Below, piece by piece: positions 14,412 through 21,816 of a stretch of 64,000 nt of DNA. The DNA lies in assembly GCA_045612365.1 (NCBI GenBank), contig JAZKYY010000019.1:1-64000 (forward strand), read 5' to 3'. The notes under the pieces are model-generated. The model saw nothing but the letters and a program-made list of their open reading frames with translations. It was not told the DNA's origin and did not search any database. Position 1 is the first letter of the stretch, and each line of letters starts with the position of its first letter. This DNA comes from RGIG9608 sp045612365. Its GTDB lineage: Bacteria; Bacteroidota; Bacteroidia; Bacteroidales; Paludibacteraceae. The translations under genes and the position numbers were made by a program.

Positions 14412-15770
14412 ATGACAAACGTTATTAAAATTAAACGTGGACTTAACATTGACATTGCAGGTGCTCCAGCTCCAGTTTTGGCAAGTATGAACCAATCTAC
14501 ATTGGTTGCTATCAGTCCTGACGATTTTAATGGTATTGTTCCTAAAGTGCTTGTGAAAGAAGGGGAAAAGGTAAAAGTCGGAACTCCTATCTTTTTAGAC
14601 AAAAAACATCCGGAACTTAAAATCGTTGCTCCCGTAAGTGGTACTATTGAAGAAGTTGCTCGTGGCGAACGCAGAAAATTGCTTTACATCTCTATTCGTC
14701 GCGATGTGGTAGTTGACTACGAAAATTTTGAAAAACTAAATCTTGAAGCAAGTCGTGAGGAGTTGCACAAAGCAATTCTTAATGCTGGTTTTGGAGCTTT
14801 TATCAAACAACGTCCTTACGATGTTGTGGCAAATCCTGATTTTGCCCCAAAAGCAATTTTTGTTTCTGGTTTTGACTCTGCTCCACTAGCTCCAGATAGC
14901 AATTTCGTAGTTAAAGGACAAGGAAGCGAGTTGCAAGCTGGATTGAAGTTGTTAGCAAAACTTACTGACGGAAAAGTTTATTTTTCAATTGCAAAAAATG
15001 CAGCTCCTGAACTTAAAATGATGCAAGGAGTTGAAATCAACGTTTTCGATGGAGCGCATCCTGCAGGAAATGTTGGTGTTCAAATCAACAAACTTAACCC
15101 AATCAATAAGGGCGAAGTGGTTTGGACAATGAATTTGCAAGATGTTATCGCTTTGGGTCGATTTGTAAACAAAGGTATTGTTGACTTTACAAAATTTGTC
15201 GCTTTGACAGGTCCAGAAGTTTACTCTCCTTGTTATTTCAAAACTATTGTTGGTACAAACATTCAACCAATGATTGCAGGCAATGTTTACAAAGAAAACA
15301 AATTGCGTTACATCAGCGGAAATGTTCTTTCGGGAACAAAAGTTTGCGAAAATGGTTATTTGCGTGCTTTCGATTCACAAATTACTGTGATTCAAGAAGG
15401 TGACGAAGCTGATGAATTGATTGGCTGGCTAACACCACGTTTCAATAAATTCAGTGCAAGCTTGAGCTATCCTTGGCAACGTTTTGCAAAATTCTGCAAA
15501 TGCAAATTCGACTTTGATGCTCGTGTGTTGGGTGGTCGTCGTGCAATCATTATGAGTGGCGAATACGACAAGGTTTTCCCTATGGACATTATGCCCGAAC
15601 AACTTATCAAAGCAATGATTGCAAAAAATTTGGAACAAATGGAAGCTCTTGGGGCTTACGAGGTTGCTCCTGAAGACTTTGCTCTTTGCGAATTTGTTTG
15701 TACTTCTAAAATGGAACTACAAAGCATTGTTCGCGAAGCTTTGGATTATATGAGAAAAGAACTTGAATAA
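14412..15770 (+). CDS. nqrA: Na+-translocating NADH:quinone reductase subunit A
   Basis: 452 aa. NqrA is the peripheral cytoplasmic subunit of Na+-NQR, related to RnfC but without Fe-S clusters. Recognisable stretches are IKRGLNIDIAGAPAP at the start, the lipoyl-like VPKVLVKEGEKVKVGTPIF region, and GRRAIIMSGEYDKVFPMDI near the C-terminus. It is the first gene of nqrABCDEF and is followed by nqrB after 23 bp. Length is usual for the family. In Bacteroidales this pump couples NADH oxidation to sodium export and feeds menaquinone for fumarate reduction. Confidence 0.97.
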   Translation: MTNVIKIKRGLNIDIAGAPAPVLASMNQSTLVAISPDDFNGIVPKVLVKEGEKVKVGTPIFLDKKHPELKIVAPVSGTIEEVARGERRKLLYISIRRDVVVDYENFEKLNLEASREELHKAILNAGFGAFIKQRPYDVVANPDFAPKAIFVSGFDSAPLAPDSNFVVKGQGSELQAGLKLLAKLTDGKVYFSIAKNAAPELKMMQGVEINVFDGAHPAGNVGVQINKLNPINKGEVVWTMNLQDVIALGRFVNKGIVDFTKFVALTGPEVYSPCYFKTIVGTNIQPMIAGNVYKENKLRYISGNVLSGTKVCENGYLRAFDSQITVIQEGDEADELIGWLTPRFNKFSASLSYPWQRFAKFCKCKFDFDARVLGGRRAIIMSGEYDKVFPMDIMPEQLIKAMIAKNLEQMEALGAYEVAPEDFALCEFVCTSKMELQSIVREALDYMRKELE

Positions 15771-15793
15771 TCGGTCAGAAAAATTGTTTAGAT

Positions 15794-16996
15794 ATGAAAT
15801 TTATAAAAAATATTGTAGATAAAATTAAGCCTACTTTCAGTGAAGGAGGGAAGTTGGCTGCGTTTCATTCGCTATTCGATGCAATAGAAACATTTTTATT
15901 TGTACCAAACGAAACTGCAAAAAACGGAACTCACATTCACGACGCTATCGATACAAAACGTTCGATGTTCACTGTTGTGGTAGCTTTGTTGCCAGCAATG
16001 CTTTTCGGTATGTGGAATGTAGGTTACCAACACTTCGTGGCAATTGGACAAGAAGTTAGTTTCTTTGAAGAGTTTGCTTTTGGTCTTTTGGCTGTATTGC
16101 CAACTCTTTTGGTGGCTTATGCTGTTGGTTTAGGCATCGAAGTTATAGTAGCACAAGTTAAGAAAGAAGAGGTTGCAGAAGGTTTCTTTGTAACAGGATT
16201 TTTGATTCCTATGATTGTGCCTGTTGACACTCCTCTTTGGATGACAGCTATCGCAACTGCTTTTGCTGTAATTTTTGCAAAAGAGGTTTTTGGTGGAACA
16301 GGTTACAACATTTTCAACGTAGCACTCATCACTCGTGCATTTTTGTTCTTTGCTTATCCTACAGCAATGAGTGGCGACCAAGTTTGGGTACGTACTCGCG
16401 ATGCATTTTGGTGGGGAGCAGGTAGCCCTGTTGATGGTTTTTCTGGAGCAACTCCTCTTGGACAATTGGCAACTGCTACTGAAGCTACTCCTGCATTTAG
16501 CGACACGCTAGGACAAGCAGCAAACTTCTGGGATGCATTTATCGGTTGGATTCCAGGTTCTGTGGGTGAAACTTCTACTTTGGCAATTCTTCTTGGTGGA
16601 GCATTGTTGATTGCTACTGGCGTTGCAAGCTGGAAAATTATGCTTTCAGTTTTCGCAGGTGGTGCTTTCACTGCTTTATTATTCAACGCATTTGGGCCTG
16701 AAAGTGCTATTGCTAACTTGCCTTGGTACGAACACTTGGTGTTAGGTGGTTTTGCTTTCGGTGCTGTGTTTATGGCTACTGATCCTGTAACAGCAGCTCG
16801 CACAGAAGTAGGTAAATGGATTTACGGATTCTTGATTGGTGTTGTAGCAATTGTAGTTCGCGTGCTTAACCCTGGTTATCCAGAAGGTATGATGCTTGCT
16901 ATCTTGTTGATGAACATCTTTGGTTGCTTCATCGACTGGTGTGTAGTTCAAAACAATATCAAAAAACGTATTAAACGTGTTAAACAAATAAAATAA
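15794..16996 (+). CDS. nqrB: Na+-NQR subunit B
   Basis: 400 aa integral membrane protein with about ten hydrophobic segments. The flavinylation motif DGFSGATPL places the covalent FMN on Thr220; the phosphoester link requires ApbE, which is not in this window. NqrB binds riboflavin/FMN and carries the Na+ path with NqrD/E. Ten bases separate it from nqrC. Confidence 0.97.
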   Translation: MKFIKNIVDKIKPTFSEGGKLAAFHSLFDAIETFLFVPNETAKNGTHIHDAIDTKRSMFTVVVALLPAMLFGMWNVGYQHFVAIGQEVSFFEEFAFGLLAVLPTLLVAYAVGLGIEVIVAQVKKEEVAEGFFVTGFLIPMIVPVDTPLWMTAIATAFAVIFAKEVFGGTGYNIFNVALITRAFLFFAYPTAMSGDQVWVRTRDAFWWGAGSPVDGFSGATPLGQLATATEATPAFSDTLGQAANFWDAFIGWIPGSVGETSTLAILLGGALLIATGVASWKIMLSVFAGGAFTALLFNAFGPESAIANLPWYEHLVLGGFAFGAVFMATDPVTAARTEVGKWIYGFLIGVVAIVVRVLNPGYPEGMMLAILLMNIFGCFIDWCVVQNNIKKRIKRVKQIK

Positions 16997-17005
16997 GGAA
17001 AAGAT

Positions 17006-17881
17006 ATGGCTACAAAAAAATATAAATGCAAAGTTTGTGGATACGTTCATGAGGGAGCAAATCCTCCTGAAAAATGTCCAGTTTGCGGGGTTCCAGCTTC
17101 TGAATTTGAATTGATTTCTGAAGAAAAACCAGCAAAAAAAGGTTTTGACAAAAATGGTAATGCGTACATTATGATTTACACAACAATCATTGTTGTAATC
17201 GTTGCGTTGCTATTGTCTATCACTTCTGGAGCATTGAAGGAACGTCAAGCAGCAAATATCGAATTGGACAAAAAGAAACAAATTCTATCGTCGTTGCCTG
17301 CTATTGATGTAGCAAACGTAAATGCTGAAGAATGTTTCTCTGCAACAATCAGTAGTATTATTGTTTTGAACAATGCAGGAGAGGTAACAAAAGAACTTAA
17401 TCCTGTGAAAGATTTCAACTACATTGCACAAGATGGCGAAGTGTTGATTTATAAAGCAGAAGTAGATGGCGCAACAAAATGGATTATTCCACTAGATGGA
17501 AAAGGTCTTTGGAATGCTATTTGGGGTTACATAGCTTTGAATGATGACAAAAACACAGTATATGGTGTGTTCTTCAATCATGCGGGCGAAACTCCAGGTT
17601 TGGGTGCAAACATCACTACAGAAGCATTCTGCTCTCAGTTCGAAGGCAAGCACATTATGAATGAAGGCGAGTTTGTATCAATTGCTGTGATGAAGGTTGG
17701 ACAAAACGCTGTAGGTCAAGAGCAAGTTGATGCTATTTCTGGTGGTACTATTACAAGCAAAGGTGTAGAAGATATGCTTAAAGAAAGCATTAGCAAATAC
17801 ACTCAATTTTTGAAAGCTATCGACTGCCAAGAATCTGCAGAAGAAGCAATAAGTGAAACAAATGACGTAGAGGAGGAATAA
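17006..17881 (+). CDS. nqrC: Na+-NQR subunit C with N-terminal rubredoxin-like domain
   Basis: 291 aa, about 50 longer than usual. Residues 1-38 form a rubredoxin/rubrerythrin-type metal knuckle domain with Cys8-x2-Cys11 (YKCKVCGYVHEG) and Cys24-x2-Cys27 (EKCPVCGVPASEF). A linker leads to the single NqrC TM helix (about 52-75) and the periplasmic FMN domain with DAISGGTITS, covalent FMN expected on Thr248. Because the NqrC N-terminus faces the cytoplasm, the rubredoxin-like domain would sit on the NqrF side. The frame is continuous from a normally placed ATG 10 bp after nqrB, so the fusion looks real. Confidence 0.93.
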   Translation: MATKKYKCKVCGYVHEGANPPEKCPVCGVPASEFELISEEKPAKKGFDKNGNAYIMIYTTIIVVIVALLLSITSGALKERQAANIELDKKKQILSSLPAIDVANVNAEECFSATISSIIVLNNAGEVTKELNPVKDFNYIAQDGEVLIYKAEVDGATKWIIPLDGKGLWNAIWGYIALNDDKNTVYGVFFNHAGETPGLGANITTEAFCSQFEGKHIMNEGEFVSIAVMKVGQNAVGQEQVDAISGGTITSKGVEDMLKESISKYTQFLKAIDCQESAEEAISETNDVEEE

Positions 17882-17884
17882 AAA

Positions 17885-18505
17885 ATGAATGCAAAATTAA
17901 AAGATATATTTTTAGGTCCTTTGAACTCGAACAATCCAGTTGTAGTTCAGGTGTTGGGTATCTGTTCGGCTTTGGCTGTGACGGTAGAATTGAAGCCAGC
18001 TTTGGTAATGGGACTCTCTGTTACCATTATCGTAGCTCTTGCAAACGTGATTATTTCGCTCATTCGCAACACTATTCCAAACAGCGTTCGTATTATCGTT
18101 CAGTTGGTTGTTGTAGCAGCGGTAGTTACTGTGGTGAGTGAGGTGCTTAAAGCATTTGCTTATGATGTGAGTGTGCAACTTTCGGTGTACATCGGTTTGA
18201 TTATTACCAACTGTATCCTTATGGGACGCCTTGAAGCTTTTGCAATGAGCAACAAACCTTGGGATTCGTTCCTCGACGGATTAGGCAATGGTTTTGGTTA
18301 TGCGTGGATTTTGGTTGTTGTAGCATTCTTCCGCGAATTGCTAGGTAGTGGCAAACTTCTTGGATTCCAAGTTATTCCTGAAAGTTTCTACCAAGCAGGT
18401 TATACCAATAACGGATTGATGATGATGCCTTCTATGGCACTTATTTTAGTGGCTTGCATTATTTGGGTACATCGTTCTATCAAGAAAGATCTACAAGAGA
18501 AATAA
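17885..18505 (+). CDS. nqrD: Na+-NQR subunit D
   Basis: 206 aa, six TM segments, with the LSVYIGLIITNCILMGR stretch and its conserved Cys that helps ligate the intramembrane Fe centre formed with NqrE. Four bases after nqrC. Standard length. Confidence 0.96.
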   Translation: MNAKLKDIFLGPLNSNNPVVVQVLGICSALAVTVELKPALVMGLSVTIIVALANVIISLIRNTIPNSVRIIVQLVVVAAVVTVVSEVLKAFAYDVSVQLSVYIGLIITNCILMGRLEAFAMSNKPWDSFLDGLGNGFGYAWILVVVAFFRELLGSGKLLGFQVIPESFYQAGYTNNGLMMMPSMALILVACIIWVHRSIKKDLQEK

Positions 18506-18542
18506 TAGTATTAACTAATTTGAACACATAAAATAAATAAAT

Positions 18543-19187
18543 ATGGAACACGCTTTAAGTTTATTTGTACGTTCGATTTTTGCCGATAACATGATTTTCG
18601 CATTCTTCCTAGGAATGTGTTCTTACTTGGCGGTATCGAAAAATGTGAAAACATCGCTTGGGCTTGGTGTAGCAGTTACCTTTGTATTGCTTATCACACT
18701 TCCAGTGAACTATTTGCTCGAAACAAAAGTGTTGAGCCAAGGTGCTTTGGCTTGGTTGGACGAAAGCTTTGCAACGCTCGACTTAAGTTATTTGAGTTTT
18801 ATTCTTTTCATTGCTGTTATTGCTGCAATTGTGCAATTGGTGGAAATGGTGGTTGAAAAATTCTCTCCATCGCTTTACGCTTCGTTGGGTATTTTCTTGC
18901 CTCTTATTGCTGTAAACTGTGCTATCATGGGTGGTGCTTTGTTTATGCAACAACGTGTAGGTTTGCCAGCTAGCGATCCTAAAGCTCTTACCTCGATGCT
19001 CGATGTTGTGGCTTATGCTTTGGGCTCTGGTATTGGTTGGTTGCTTGCTATTGTTGGTTTGGCAGCTATTCGCGAAAAAATGCAATATAGCAACGTGCCT
19101 GCTCCGCTTCGTGGCTTAGGTATTACGTTTATCATTGTAGGTCTTATGGCAATGGCTTTCCTTTGCTTCTCTGGTTTAGATATTTAA
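18543..19187 (+). CDS. nqrE: Na+-NQR subunit E
   Basis: 214 aa, six TM segments, paralogous to NqrD in opposite topology; IFLPLIAVNCAIMGGALF carries the matching conserved Cys. Starts MEHALSLFVRSIFADNMIFA. The stop precedes the nqrF ATG by 14 bp. Confidence 0.96.
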   Translation: MEHALSLFVRSIFADNMIFAFFLGMCSYLAVSKNVKTSLGLGVAVTFVLLITLPVNYLLETKVLSQGALAWLDESFATLDLSYLSFILFIAVIAAIVQLVEMVVEKFSPSLYASLGIFLPLIAVNCAIMGGALFMQQRVGLPASDPKALTSMLDVVAYALGSGIGWLLAIVGLAAIREKMQYSNVPAPLRGLGITFIIVGLMAMAFLCFSGLDI

Positions 19188-19201
19188 AAAAATTTTCGAT
19201 T

Positions 19202-20485
19202 ATGATATTAGCAATTGAAATGACAGCAATATTGACCAGTTTGGTCATATTCCTTTTGGTGATTATTCTTTTGGTGATTGTTTTGCTTATTGCTAAACGC
19301 TACCTAGTGGCTTCGGGCGATGTAAAAATCACTATGAACGGCGAAAAAGAGATTACGCTTCCAGCAGGAGGTTCACTTCTTAACTCTATGGCAAACGCAG
19401 GTGTTTTTCTTCCATCGGCTTGTGGTGGTAAAGGTTCTTGCGGACAATGTAAATGCCAAGTTGAAGAGGGCGGTGGCGAAATTCTTCCTACCGAGGCCGT
19501 ACACTTCACTCGCAAACAAGTGAAAGAAAATTGGCGTCTTGGTTGCCAAGTAAAGGTAAAAGGCGACATGAGTATTCGTGTTGACGAAAGCGTACTTGGC
19601 GTAAAAGAATGGGAATGCGAGGTTATTGGCAACCGCAACGTAGCTTCGTTTATCAAAGAATTCAAGGTGAAACTTCCTGCTGGCGAACACATGGACTTTA
19701 TTCCTGGTTCGTATGCACAAATCAAGATCCCTGCTTTCGAATTGAGCTACAACGATTTCGACCGCGATTTGATTGGCGAACTTTATGTGCCAACATGGGA
19801 AAAATTCGGCATGTTCGATCTCAAGTGTGTGAACACCGAGCCAACCATTCGTGCGTACTCTATGGCCAACTATCCTGACGAAGGCGATATTATTACACTT
19901 ACAGTGCGTATTGCAACTCCTCCATTCAAACCAAAAGACCAAGGTCCTGGATTTATGGATGTGAACCCTGGTATCGCTTCTTCGTACATATTTAATTTGA
20001 AACCGGGAGATAAAGTAATTATGTCGGGTCCTTATGGCGACTTCCACCCAGAATTCGACTCCAAACGCGAAATGATTTGGGTTGGTGGTGGTGCCGGTAT
20101 GGCTCCTTTGCGTGCACAAATTATGCACATGCTCAAAACGCTTCACACACGCGATCGTGAAATGCACTACTTCTACGGTGCTCGTGGTATCGACGAAGTG
20201 TTCTTCATGGAAGACTTCTTGGAATTGGAAAAAGAATATCCAAACTTCCACTTCCACTTGGCACTCGACTTCCCCGACCCAAAAGCCGACAAACTTGGCG
20301 TACGTTACTCTCCAGGCTTTATTGCAAATGTGCTTGGCGACACTTACCTCAAGCAACACGAAGAACCAGAAGATATCGAATACTACTTGTGTGGACCTCC
20401 AATGATGGCAAAAACCGTTTTGGACCTTCTCCACAGCCTTGGTGTAGAAGACGATATGATTCGATTCGACAACTTCGGTGGATAA
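19202..20485 (+). CDS. nqrF: Na+-NQR subunit F (NADH-oxidising diaphorase)
   Basis: 427 aa from ATG at 19202; an open frame extends back to 19163 but overlaps nqrE and is unlikely. One N-terminal TM helix, then a 2Fe-2S ferredoxin domain (SACGGKGSCGQCKC, further Cys in RLGCQV), an FAD domain (RAYSMANYP) and an NADH-binding domain (GGGAGMAPLRAQI; CGPPMM). It takes hydride from NADH and passes electrons to the 2Fe-2S centre and on to NqrC/B. Last gene of the operon, followed by a strong terminator. Confidence 0.96.
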   Translation: MILAIEMTAILTSLVIFLLVIILLVIVLLIAKRYLVASGDVKITMNGEKEITLPAGGSLLNSMANAGVFLPSACGGKGSCGQCKCQVEEGGGEILPTEAVHFTRKQVKENWRLGCQVKVKGDMSIRVDESVLGVKEWECEVIGNRNVASFIKEFKVKLPAGEHMDFIPGSYAQIKIPAFELSYNDFDRDLIGELYVPTWEKFGMFDLKCVNTEPTIRAYSMANYPDEGDIITLTVRIATPPFKPKDQGPGFMDVNPGIASSYIFNLKPGDKVIMSGPYGDFHPEFDSKREMIWVGGGAGMAPLRAQIMHMLKTLHTRDREMHYFYGARGIDEVFFMEDFLELEKEYPNFHFHLALDFPDPKADKLGVRYSPGFIANVLGDTYLKQHEEPEDIEYYLCGPPMMAKTVLDLLHSLGVEDDMIRFDNFGG

Positions 20486-20493
20486 AACAAAAG

Positions 20494-20522
20494 CCTCGCT
20501 CCCTAAAAAAGCGAGGTTTTTT
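20494..20522 (+). terminator. Terminator of the nqr operon
   Basis: CCTCGC (20494-20499) and GCGAGG (20511-20516) form a stem followed by T6. Confidence 0.88.
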
Positions 20523-20524
20523 AT

Positions 20525-20533
20525 TATCTTTGC
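20525..20533 (+). promoter_or_regulatory. Orphan -7 promoter box
   Basis: TATCTTTGC directly after the nqr terminator, a perfect consensus. The next recognised gene starts 208 bp downstream, with nested inverted repeats between, so it could drive a structured leader or a small RNA. Confidence 0.5.
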
Positions 20534-20562
20534 GACACTAAAAAAAATGAACTTTAGCGTTT

Positions 20563-20723
20563 ATTCTCTTTCAGACAAAATCTAGCAAATTTTAATAACA
20601 AGAGAATGAGCCGCCAATGTTCACGCCTTGGCGTGAATTGTTATGTGCTTATTTTCGTTAAGGGTTTTGCTAGAGCCTGTCTGGGATTATGAGTAACAAA
20701 GCGATTTGCGCTTTTTGTTGCTC
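20563..20723. repeat. Region of nested inverted repeats
   Basis: Four inverted repeats lie here: ATTCTCTT 20563-20570 with AAGAGAAT 20600-20607; TCTAGCAAA 20581-20589 with TTTGCTAGA 20666-20674; a hairpin TTCACGCC-TT-GGCGTGAA at 20620-20637 enclosed by the second pair; and GAGTAACAAAGCG 20691-20703 with CGCTTTTTGTTGCTC 20709-20723. The 255-bp gap holds no convincing gene. It could be a structured RNA, a REP-like element or an old insertion remnant. Confidence 0.55.
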
Positions 20724-20740
20724 TATAAACCAAAAAAGGT

Positions 20741-20962
20741 ATGCAAGAGCACGAAATTCATATCGGAAAAATTGTCCACCAAGAACTAAAAACACAAAGA
20801 AGAAGTGTGGCTTGGCTGGCAGAGCAATTGCATACCGACAGGAGTAATACCTATAAAATTCTCAAACGGCAATTTATCGATACAGAACTTTTGTTTCGCC
20901 TATGTTCTGTACTGAATGTCGATTTCTTTGCAATCATTTCCACTTCTATTAGCAAAAACTGA
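20741..20962 (+). CDS. Small XRE-type HTH protein
   Basis: 73 aa: IGKIVHQELKTQRRSVAWLA, then EQLHTDRSNTYKILKRQFID covering the HTH, then a LLFRLCSVLNVDFF helix typical of short Bacteroidales HTH proteins. No other domain. It lies 249 bp upstream of the PH-domain gene, and the gap carries TTTGCCAC-type repeats and copy 2 of the 54-bp element, so a local regulatory role is plausible. Layout (HTH plus 54-bp element plus small MGL-starting product) mirrors the 1-4 kb cluster. Confidence 0.8.
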   Translation: MQEHEIHIGKIVHQELKTQRRSVAWLAEQLHTDRSNTYKILKRQFIDTELLFRLCSVLNVDFFAIISTSISKN

Positions 20963-20963
20963 T

Positions 20964-21002
20964 TGGCATAATTTGCCACAGTTTGTGGTACTATTTGCCA
21001 CG
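20964..21002. promoter_or_regulatory. TTTGCCAC repeat block, putative operator
   Basis: TTTGCCACA (20972-20980) and TTTGCCACG (20994-21002) are direct repeats 22 bp apart (two helical turns). Between them is TTTGTGGTA, so CCACA-GTT-TGTGG forms an inverted repeat, and TGGCA (20964-20968) pairs with the first TGCCA. Likely protein-binding sites, perhaps for the HTH protein at 20741. Confidence 0.5.
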
Positions 21003-21056
21003 CAATTACTAAATGAGACTCTTCATAATAAACTAATTTAGCACAAAGTTCTTGTT

Positions 21057-21110
21057 AAAAAAGGACCAACAAGGACTTTTTTTCTTGAGATTTTTTATAT
21101 TTTCTTTGCA
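21057..21110 (+). repeat. 54-bp promoter-like element, copy 2
   Basis: Matches the reverse complement of 4001-4054 at 53 of 54 positions. It has GGAC-N6-GGAC, TTG (21085-21087) and TTTCTTTGC (21101-21109) resembling a -7 box with one mismatch. It ends 101 bp before the ATG at 21212. Confidence 0.85.
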
Positions 21111-21211
21111 AAAAGAATATTCACATAAAAAATCTTAGGCAAAAGATTGCAAAGGAGGAGGAAACCGAAAATCCATAAAAGAGTAGGACAATATTTATAA
21201 AAATTTTAATT

Positions 21212-21595
21212 ATGGGACTATTAGACAATTTATTAGGAAATGCAACTGAAGTTAATTTAAATGAAATTAAATCAGAATTTGATACCATTCTTTTCGATGG
21301 TGAAGAATTGATATCTGCATATAGGATTCTACGTGACAAATGGGTATTTACCAATAAGCGTTTAATTATGCAAGATATACAAGGTTTGACAGGTTCAAAA
21401 CGAGAGTATCACTCCATACCTTATAAATCAATCACTCATTTCTCAATAGAAACAGCTGGCACTTTAGATGATGATTGTGAAATGAAAATTTGGATTTCAG
21501 GTTGTCAAGAACCATTGGTTAAAGAATTTAGTAGAAAAATAGACATAAAAGGTATTTCAAAAACATTTGCAAATTTAGTTCTTGGTAATAAATAA
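21212..21595 (+). CDS. Bacterial PH-domain (bPH_1-like) protein
   Basis: 127 aa: MGLLDNLLGNATEVNLNEIK, then a beta-rich domain with GEELISAYRILRDKWVFTNK then RLIMQDIQGLTGSKREYHSI and a C-terminal helix (residues about 108-124). The order VFTNKRLI, SIPYKSITHFSIE is characteristic of small free-standing bacterial pleckstrin-homology proteins. Function of these is mostly unknown; envelope stress and membrane association have been proposed. The leader carries copy 2 of the 54-bp element; a terminator follows at 21659. Confidence 0.85.
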   Translation: MGLLDNLLGNATEVNLNEIKSEFDTILFDGEELISAYRILRDKWVFTNKRLIMQDIQGLTGSKREYHSIPYKSITHFSIETAGTLDDDCEMKIWISGCQEPLVKEFSRKIDIKGISKTFANLVLGNK

Positions 21596-21658
21596 TTAAT
21601 ATTAGAAGTTTGGAGAACCTTTGTAAAAGAGAAAACAAAGTTTACTTAAGTAAAAAAG

Positions 21659-21689
21659 CAACCTCTCTAAATAGTGAGGTTGTTTTTTT
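21659..21689 (+). terminator. Terminator after the PH-domain gene
   Basis: CAACCTC (21659-21665) pairs with GAGGTTG (21676-21682), then T7. A 14-bp perfect palindrome TTTACTTAAGTAAA at 21641-21654 lies just upstream. Confidence 0.85.
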
Positions 21690-21816
21690 ATGGTGTTGTT
21701 AATACTTAGTTAGTAAAATCTTTCTTTATAGTTGTAAGTATTTTTTGTAAATCGTTATCTTGCAAAAGAAAAAAATAAATTCAACTTTTTTATAATTTAC
21801 TTACAATCAAGCAGAA

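Noticed and set aside
17006..17125. Rubredoxin-like part of NqrC as a separate small gene or assembly error
   Set aside because: The frame is continuous, there is no stop or alternative start before the TM helix, and the ATG has normal spacing from nqrB.
20549..20587. 12-codon open frame after the orphan -7 box (MNFSVYSLSDKI)
   Set aside because: Too short, no initiation signal, overlaps inverted repeats; coding role unsupported.
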